Assembly (NCBI RefSeq): GCF_027484545.1
Contig: NZ_JAIXST010000304.1
Coordinates: forward strand, 33,331 to 97,330
Source: Runella sp.
GTDB taxonomy: Bacteria > Bacteroidota > Bacteroidia > Cytophagales > Spirosomataceae
Length of the DNA: 64,000 nt
Direction: 5' to 3'
The notes below the pieces were generated by a model. It saw nothing but the letters and a program-made list of their open reading frames with translations. It was not told the DNA's origin and ran no database searches. Shown here in pieces: positions 57,388 through 64,000 of this stretch. Position 1 is the first letter of the stretch; each line of letters begins with the position of its first letter. The position numbers and the translations under genes were made by a program.

Positions 57388-59308
57388 ATGAAAAACAATC
57401 GCTTACAAAACGTATGCCTCTTAATTTCTTCTTGTTTTCTTATCATATATTTATTGGCACAAATGCTCAAATCCCGCAAAGTGCAGATTCACTGGCTAAC
57501 TATCTTAAAAAATCCCCCAAAGATACCAATTACGTAGCAGCGCTGAATGCGTACAGCTGGAAACAGATTGAGGCAGGAAACTACCCGCTTGTGGATTCTT
57601 TAGGGCGGGAGGCGGAAAAATTAGCCCCCAAATTAAAGTTCATTACGGGCGAATACGACAGCTACGATGTGCGGGGTAGGGCATGGTATGTACAGTCTGA
57701 CTACGCCAAAGCACACGAATATTATCAAAAATGCTATCAAATTATCCAAAAATACCCTATTGCGGTTTCTTATAAGCAGGAAGCTTTGGCGAACGTAGGA
57801 ATGATAAAACACCTGACAGGAAAAAATGAGGAAGCACTCAAGTCGATTTTGGAGTCAATCAGAATTTACGAAACCCACAAACTACCCAAACTGTCGGGTT
57901 CGCCTTATGATGTGGCGGGGGCTATTTTTAATGTCCAAGGTAAGACTGAATTAGCGCTTCAGTACTTTAAACAAAGCCTGGCTATCAAAACCAAGGATAA
58001 CAACTTCTGGGGAATGGCGGTATCTGCTAACCGGATTGGGATTACTCTCAATGGAATGGGGAAATACAAAGAGGCATTGGTGTATTTAAAACAAGCCGAG
58101 CAACATGCCGAGAAAGCGGGCTATCAGCAGGTATTGGTTGATATCTTAATCAATGAAGCCGGAGTTTATCGTGAGTTGAGCCGACCAAAAGAAAATTTTG
58201 CCGCCCTAATAAAGGCAGAAAAAATTAGTGTTACAATCAATTCAGTACACCAGACAGGAGCAATCTATGGGAATTTGGGTTTGTATTATCAAAGTCAAAA
58301 GCAATACAAATTGGCAGAAGAGTATCTATACCGTGCATTAAAAATTTTCAAACAGGTGGGTTCTTTGGAATACCAAGGCTATATTTATGAGGCACTTACG
58401 GCACTATTTGTTGAAAAAGGAGATTTTAAAAACGCCTTCCAAAATCAGAAGGAGGCAAAACAGGTGAATGACTCGCTGTTTACAGCAACCCAACATGCAC
58501 GAATGGATGAGTTGAATGCCCGTTTTGAGTCCGAAAAAAAGGAGCAAAAATAAAATTTCTCCAACAGTCCGCCATTATCAATGAGCAGAAATTAACCCAA
58601 AATAGATTCCTGTTGGCAGGTGGTGTCTTGGTATTGTTGTTGGCAGGAGCCGTAACAGCGTGGTTGCTCAACCGCGCCCGACTGCAGCGTCTAAAGGAGT
58701 CGCTGGAACTACGTAACAAAATTGCGGCTGACTTGCACGACGAAATCGGTAGCACCCTGAGTAGTATTTCTCTTTTGAGTGGGCTTACTGAAAAGCAAAT
58801 AATCAATAACCAGCCCCAGAAAGCCGAACAACTGATTCAAAAAATCAGTCAGGATGCACGCCAAATGCTGGAGTCTATGGACGATATAGTGTGGACGATT
58901 AACCCGCGCAATGATTCAATGAGTACGCTTTTGACCCGCTTGCGCGAGTATGCCAAACCGCTTGCTGACTCGAAAGAGATTGAACTGAATTTTGTGGTAA
59001 GCCCCGAAGCAGAAAACAGTACGCTGATCTTGAATGTTCGTCAAAATGTATATCTGATTGTAAAAGAGGCGATTAATAATCTGTTTAAATATGCGCAGGC
59101 TACTAAAGCCGAAGTACGATTTGAGAAAAAGGGAAAGAATCTGGAGGTGGTGGTGAAAGACAATGGTGTGGGATTTGATTCCAATGGGATGAATAATCGA
59201 AACGGTCTTAAAAATATGCACGAAAGAGCCACAACCATGGGGGCGAAACTGGATATTGATTCCAACCCCGAAAACGGCACTGTTCTTTCATTGCTTATTT
59301 CGGGATAA
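57388..59308 (+). pseudogene. TPR-containing sensor histidine kinase with two apparent frameshifts
   Basis: Signal peptide MKNNRLQNVCLLISSCFLIIYLLAQ (ATG 57388, frame 1), TPR region (ORF 57348..58553, frame 0), kinase core NKIAADLHDEIGSTLSSISLLSGL...NLFKYAQATKAEVRFEKKG...NGLKNMHERA (ORF 58613..59308, frame 2). Confidence 0.75.
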
Positions 59309-59444
59309 GCGATGAAAGCGTCGGTCGGTTTTGAACGGGGATGCCCAATCCGACTGACGCCTAAACTGACGCTGCATCGTATAATTATCCTATTTACACG
59401 CATCGAATCAGCCTGTACTTTTGTCCATAATCCAATGAACCCCT

Positions 59445-60078
59445 ATGCTGCGTGTATCCATTTACGACGACAATGATTCCCTGCGCGAAACCCTCGCCAT
59501 GGTTGTGGAAATGACCGATGAATTGGTATTGGCAGGTTCGTATCCGGATGCCATGCAGGTACTGGAAACGGTTGCTAATGACGTTCTGGATGTGATTTTG
59601 ATGGATATTGAAATGCCGCAACGTACCGGAAGCGGTAAGAATCTTACATCAAGGGCTTTCAAAGCCTCCTAAAATACTGATGCTCACGGCCTACGAAGAC
59701 GCCGAAAGCGTTTTTGAAGCCATTGGGGCGGGAGCCGTAGGGTATTTGCTCAAAAAAACACCAGCCGAAAAAATCATCGAAGGCATTCACGAAGTAGCGC
59801 AGGGAGGCGCGGCCATGAGTCCAAGCATTGCGCTGAAAGTATTGTCGGCTTTTCAAAAACCAAAACAGATTACCTACGACCTCACCACCAAAGAGCTGGA
59901 AGTGCTTCAACGATTGGTAGAAGGTGACAGCTATAAGTTGATTGCCCATCATTGCCAAATCAGCATCAGTACCGTGCAGACCCACATCATGCACATTTAC
60001 GAAAAACTGCACGTAAACTCGAAAGGGGAAGCTATCAACAAAGCCTTACGGGATAAAATTGTCAATTTGTCTCGCTGA
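59445..60078 (+). pseudogene. NarL/FixJ-family response regulator split by a small deletion near 59627
   Basis: VLDVILMDIEMPQRTG | EAVRILHQGLSKPPKILMLTAYEDAESVFEAIGAGAVGYLLKKT; LuxR-type HTH TTKELEVLQRLVEGDSYKLIAHHCQISISTVQTHIMHIYEKLHV. Confidence 0.82.
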
Positions 60079-60159
60079 AGTGAATTCTATCCGTTTAGTC
60101 TGCTTTTACCGTTTACTCAGTTCTCGCCGATATTTTTTCAATCTCTTCTGCGATTTTCC

Positions 60160-60192
60160 TTCTGCCGGCAACCGGCAGAACAGGGTTTTTTT
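60160..60192 (+). terminator. Terminator after the response regulator gene
   Basis: TTCTGCCGG-caa-CCGGCAGAA then cagggTTTTTTT. Confidence 0.85.
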
Positions 60193-60218
60193 GCCTAAAA
60201 ACAACTCATTTGAGTACG

Positions 60219-60261
60219 TATGCCTGTAGAAATACGGGAACTGCGTAGTTCTACAGGCATA
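60219..60261. promoter_or_regulatory. 13-bp inverted repeat upstream of a promoter (possible operator)
   Basis: TATGCCTGTAGAA (60219-60231) / TTCTACAGGCATA (60249-60261). Confidence 0.45.
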
Positions 60262-60273
60262 TATTTATCCTAT

Positions 60274-60303
60274 TGACCCCACCCTTTTGAAAGAGTAGTT
60301 TTG
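60274..60303 (+). promoter_or_regulatory. Bacteroidetes-type promoter for the OMP gene
   Basis: TTG at 60274, about 19-20 nt spacer, then TAGTTTTG at 60296-60303; ATG 60323. Confidence 0.5.
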
Positions 60304-60322
60304 TCACCATAAATCGACGTTT

Positions 60323-61999
60323 ATGCGCTTATCTCTACCTCTATTCTACGGACTTATTTTGTTGTTTTTGAGCCCCTTATCGGCTTGGGCACAATCGGAG
60401 TCCGAAACCCCAAAGCCTAAACCGGTAAGAGTTTCGGGCGGGCTCAATGCCTACGCGGGGTTTTATCAGGCAAGCGGTATCGAAAACCGCAACCAAACGA
60501 CACCTTTCGGGCTGAGTGCCTCGGCAACCGTCTCCCTGCCCGGCGGTATTTCACTGCCGTTTTCGGTGATTGTGGGAAATCAGGGTGCGAGTTTTCGTCA
60601 GCCTTTCAATCAATTCGGCATCAGTCCTACTTACAAATGGGCCACAGTTCATGCCGGGTATCGCAACGTGCAGTTTTCGCCTTTCACGCTGGCCAGTCAT
60701 ACTTTTCTGGGCGGGGGAGTTGAATTGAATCCGGGTAAATTACGCATCGGTGCCGTGTATGGGCGTTTCAATAAAGCCATTTCTACCGATCTTGCCAATC
60801 CCGACCAAGCCATTCCTTCTTTCAAACGTACCGGCTATGCCGTTAAACTCGGCTACGGTTCCGCCGCCAACTACGTAGATGTGGTACTGCTGAACGCCGC
60901 CGACGATACCTCGTCCATTACCGGAACGCAGGGCATCACCCCTGCGCGTAACACGGTCTTGGGAGTTACTTCCCGATTGAGCCTTGCCAACAAGAATTTC
61001 AGTTTTGAAATGGACATTGCAGGAAGCGCTTACACCCGCGACACCCGCGCTCAATTGGTGCCGCTGTCGGACAAACCGCTGATGAAAACATTCAACTTGT
61101 TTATGCCCGCTCAGCTTTCGACCCAACTCACCACCGCCGCGCAATTGGGTTTAGGTTATCGCAGCAAAAATTTTGGATTAAAACTTCAATACAAACGCAT
61201 TGAGCCTAACTTCCAAACCATGGGTTCGTACTATTTTCAGAGCGATATTCAGAGTTTTACCATTGCGCCATCCATAAATTTACTCAATAGCAAATTACGG
61301 ATTATCGGAAGTTTGGGGTTGCAACAGGACAATTTGGCCAAAACCAAAAATGCCCAAACGGGTCGAAAAATTGGGTCGTTGGTGATTTCCTATAATCCTT
61401 CCAACGCTTTTGGAATTGACTTTCAATTTTCCAATTACGGGATCAGTCAACAGGCGGGATTACGACCCATTATTGATACCCTGCGGCTGGCGCAAAACAA
61501 CCTGAGCCTGATGGCAAATCTGCGCTACAGCATTCAGAACGAAGCCTTTTCGCACCTTTTTACACTGACGGGCACGCACCAGCAACTCTCTGACCTGAAC
61601 AATACTACCTCAGCCTTTACCCAAAATCAGAACCAAAACATCAATCTGGGCTATTTTCTGACCGAATTAGCGTTGGGTTGGAGCGCCAATGCGATGGTGA
61701 GTTATACCCAAACGGCCCTGCCACAAGATCAAATGGTTCGTTTTTACGGGCCAACGGTGGGAATAAGTTATCCGTTGTTGGATAAAAAACTGAATACCTC
61801 ATTCAATGCGAGTTATTTGATCAATCAGCAACTGGGAGTCACCGGTAAGGTGATCAATGCTTCGCTCAATGCAAGTTATCAGTTAGGAAAACGGCAAAGC
61901 CTTAACCTGCAACTTGGTTATCTCAACTCAAATACGGGACAACCCGACCAAAAATTCAATGAACTTAGAGGATCACTCGGCTATGGAATCTCGTTTTAA
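60323..61999 (+). CDS. Hypothetical outer-membrane beta-barrel protein
   Basis: Signal peptide LSPLSAWAQ; repeated amphipathic strands through 558 aa. Confidence 0.8.
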   Translation: MRLSLPLFYGLILLFLSPLSAWAQSESETPKPKPVRVSGGLNAYAGFYQASGIENRNQTTPFGLSASATVSLPGGISLPFSVIVGNQGASFRQPFNQFGISPTYKWATVHAGYRNVQFSPFTLASHTFLGGGVELNPGKLRIGAVYGRFNKAISTDLANPDQAIPSFKRTGYAVKLGYGSAANYVDVVLLNAADDTSSITGTQGITPARNTVLGVTSRLSLANKNFSFEMDIAGSAYTRDTRAQLVPLSDKPLMKTFNLFMPAQLSTQLTTAAQLGLGYRSKNFGLKLQYKRIEPNFQTMGSYYFQSDIQSFTIAPSINLLNSKLRIIGSLGLQQDNLAKTKNAQTGRKIGSLVISYNPSNAFGIDFQFSNYGISQQAGLRPIIDTLRLAQNNLSLMANLRYSIQNEAFSHLFTLTGTHQQLSDLNNTTSAFTQNQNQNINLGYFLTELALGWSANAMVSYTQTALPQDQMVRFYGPTVGISYPLLDKKLNTSFNASYLINQQLGVTGKVINASLNASYQLGKRQSLNLQLGYLNSNTGQPDQKFNELRGSLGYGISF

Positions 62000-62100
62000 C
62001 AGCCCCCTACTCCCCAAACTTTTGTTGGTTCGCGTTACAAACGCAAACCAACAAATGCACTGTGCAGAGGTTCGCGTTACCCCGATGGCTATCGGGGTAA
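62000..62100. repeat. Mosaic of four short palindromes
   Basis: AGCCCCCTACTCCCCAAAC; TTTGTTGGTTcGCGT-tacaa-ACGCaAACCAACAAA; TGCActgTGCA; TTACCCCGAT-ggct-ATCGGGGTAA. Confidence 0.8.
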
Positions 62101-63283
62101 ACCAACGTATCCTTCCGCTTTTGATTCTCCTTTTTCTGTTTGGATTGAAATCATTAGCCCAGGTACAGGTCACGGTCAATGTACTTCCTCCGTACAGCGC
62201 CTATTTGCAAGATTATCCCGGGCGGGGCAATCAGGTGCAGATTTTTGTGCGCAACACGACGAATGCGCCATTGGAGGTACGGTTTTTGGGAAACATCACG
62301 GGCGACAACGGCGTGGTTATTTCGACGCCTGTTAATTTTCGACCATTGGTGCCGTTGCGTTTGGGACCGTTGGAAAACCGTTTGTTGAGCCGTAACGACT
62401 TGGAAGGCTTGTTTGATTTGGGTCAAATTGAAGTGCAGGGCATTGACAAAGCGCAACTCTATCGCGGGTTGCCGCTTCCTGAGGGCAGTTATCAGTTGTG
62501 CGTTCGTGCCTTTGACAACCGTAGCAGTCGCCCACTTTCGCCGGAGTTTCCGTTGGGTTGTAGTGCGCCTTTTATGGTCAGAAGTGTAGAGCCGCCTATC
62601 ATCATTAATCCCGTTTGCGATAGTAAAATCGTTCCCAATACGCCTCAAAACGTCATTTTTTCGTGGACTCCCCCGCAGGAGTGTCGCCCGCGCAAGTACA
62701 ATATACTTTGCGCGTGATTGAATTGCCCGACATTCAGCCCGTGGCCGATAATGTATTTAATAATCAATCAAATGTAATCAGCAGTTTTCCAACCAGCAGT
62801 CAGGACAAAAAGCCTGCTTCCAAAATCACTAAAAATGAAACAACAGAGATCAAAGTAACTTCTTCCAATGTTCCCCTTGGATTTGACCCCAATGTATTTA
62901 TTGATGCGGTTGTGTTGCCGCCCTCGGGGGTGGAAGTGCGGAATCTCAAGGTAAATTCCTTTTTATACGGCTCGAGTCAGCCGCCGCTTAAAGTCGGCAA
63001 GCGCTACGCTGTGCGCGTACAGGCGATTGACCTGACTCGAAAAATCAATTTCCTGAATGAAGGAAAAAGTCCCGTTTGCTATTTTACCTACGGCGAAGAG
63101 GCCGCCCCGTTTTTCCCTTTAGGGCCTTCGTTTGCCTCAAAAGATACGACCGGTACCAAAGTAATGATGGCAAAATCGGGAAATTTACCCGTAAAATGCA
63201 CCTCCTGCAGTGCAAGCGAAATTTCTAATAAGCAAGTGGATAATGCGGGAGTGCTGAAAAGTAAATCGGCGACTATCGGGTAA
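62085..63283 (+). pseudogene. Secreted Ig/FN3-like repeat protein split by a frameshift at 62670-62674; possibly 3'-truncated
   Basis: MAIGVNQRILPLLILLFLFGLKSLAQVQVTVNVLPPYSAYLQD...NVIFSWTPP | AGVSPAQVQYTLRVIELPDIQP...; one extra C in the C5 run joins ORFs 61914..62717 and 62663..63283. Confidence 0.7.
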
Positions 63284-63375
63284 ACCTGAAAGGACCGTAA
63301 AAGACTAATCTCTAATAATGAGAATCTTCAAAACATGGTTTAAACCGACTTTTAAAGTATAGGTTAAAACACAAC

Positions 63376-63413
63376 AAAAAAGCCTAATAATACATTGATT
63401 ATCAGGCTTTTAC
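63376..63413. terminator. Stem-loop between the truncated gene and the tRNA fragment
   Basis: AAAAAAGCCTAATAAT...ATTATCAGGCTTTT. Confidence 0.7.
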
Positions 63414-63418
63414 TTGAG

Positions 63419-63462
63419 CTACCGAGGCTGGGCTCGAACCAGCGACCCTCTGATTAACAGTC
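63419..63462 (-). other. Displaced 3' fragment of tRNA-Asn(GTT), candidate att site
   Basis: Reverse strand GACTGTTAATCAGAGGGTCGCTGGTTCGAGCCCAGCCTCGGTAG: anticodon loop, T-arm and 3' acceptor strand present, 5' half absent. Confidence 0.75.
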
Positions 63463-63647
63463 GTAGCCCATGGGTATTTGTTGGCTTTTTGGTATTTATT
63501 GATTTATACTTAAATAGCCTGTAAATCAGTAGATTGTCATAATTATTTTATCGCTTCTTATTGTTATTATGCGTTGATTCTGTATTTTTGTGGTGCAAGT
63601 AAACCCGATTTTCCTGAAAGTTGCACCACAGAAAAACACCGCAACAA

Positions 63648-64000
63648 ATGGCAACTGTAAACCTATTTTTTGACACCCGCGCCACCGCTGAAAACGAGAC
63701 GGTACGCCGCGCGGGAATTATTAAAATCGTAATTACTCACAATCGGGTAAAACGGCTTTATACGACGGGGTTAAAAGTTACGCTCGACCAATGGCAACAC
63801 TTGCCCAAAAAAGGGGAAAAGTTGGACAATCGGATAAAGGATGAAATCCGCCTAAAGTTGTACGCTGACATTTACGACACCCCTAACGGATTCTACCGAC
63901 GTGCTGAAACCATTACCGAAACTTTAGGCGTAAACTTTGATTTTGACGCGTTCAAAGATGCCTTTGATAATTGGGGCAAGGATAAACCGTCCGATGACAC
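63648..64000 (+). CDS. Tyrosine recombinase/phage integrase, N-terminal part (runs off right edge)
   Basis: MATVNLFFDTRATAENETVRRAGIIKIVITHNRVKRLYTTGLKVTLDQWQHLPKKGEKLDNRIKDEIRLKLYADI: Bacteroidetes Arm-DNA-binding-like N-terminus; catalytic domain outside window. Confidence 0.78.
   Translation, partial: MATVNLFFDTRATAENETVRRAGIIKIVITHNRVKRLYTTGLKVTLDQWQHLPKKGEKLDNRIKDEIRLKLYADIYDTPNGFYRRAETITETLGVNFDFDAFKDAFDNWGKDKPSDD

Overview
The window is a Bacteroidota chromosome segment, probably Cytophagales and Runella-like. That placement is inferred from SusC/SusD genes, T9SS sorting domains, TAnnTTTG promoters and DUF4160/DUF2442 content. It is mostly ordinary housekeeping and metabolic genes: hflX, uvrA, mutS, gcvP, nspC, folB, HMG-CoA reductase, S9 and M61 peptidases, GH39-like and GH44-like enzymes, and a SusCD pair. 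Accessory content includes an AAA-ATPase plus PD-(D/E)XK-like nuclease operon next to tRNA-Arg, a DUF4160/DUF2442 pair flanked by identical 28-bp hairpins, a VapBC-type pair, and a DUF3500-HupE/UreJ-like-DUF3500 cluster. At the right edge an integrase gene begins beside a truncated tRNA-Asn 3' fragment, which looks like the left end of an integrated element. The most striking signal is a dispersed family of C/G-rich palindromic repeats, consensus about AGCCCCC-n(2-4)-CCCCCAAWGGGGGARYT, often present as inverted pairs. They abut stop codons. They also lie in frame inside unrelated coding sequences, where they encode a recurrent SPxGGxGA(I/V) peptide (HupE-like, GcvP, HpaB-like, and a possible crotonase N-terminal extension). 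A second module (CGGCGGACCG) is nested in several copies. A second window-scale signal is clustered gene disruption: seven apparent nonsense or frameshift lesions at 3.4-9.1 kb and 57.4-63.3 kb, with none noticed in the roughly 48 kb between. All calls are by eye from sequence and supplied ORFs; no database search was run.
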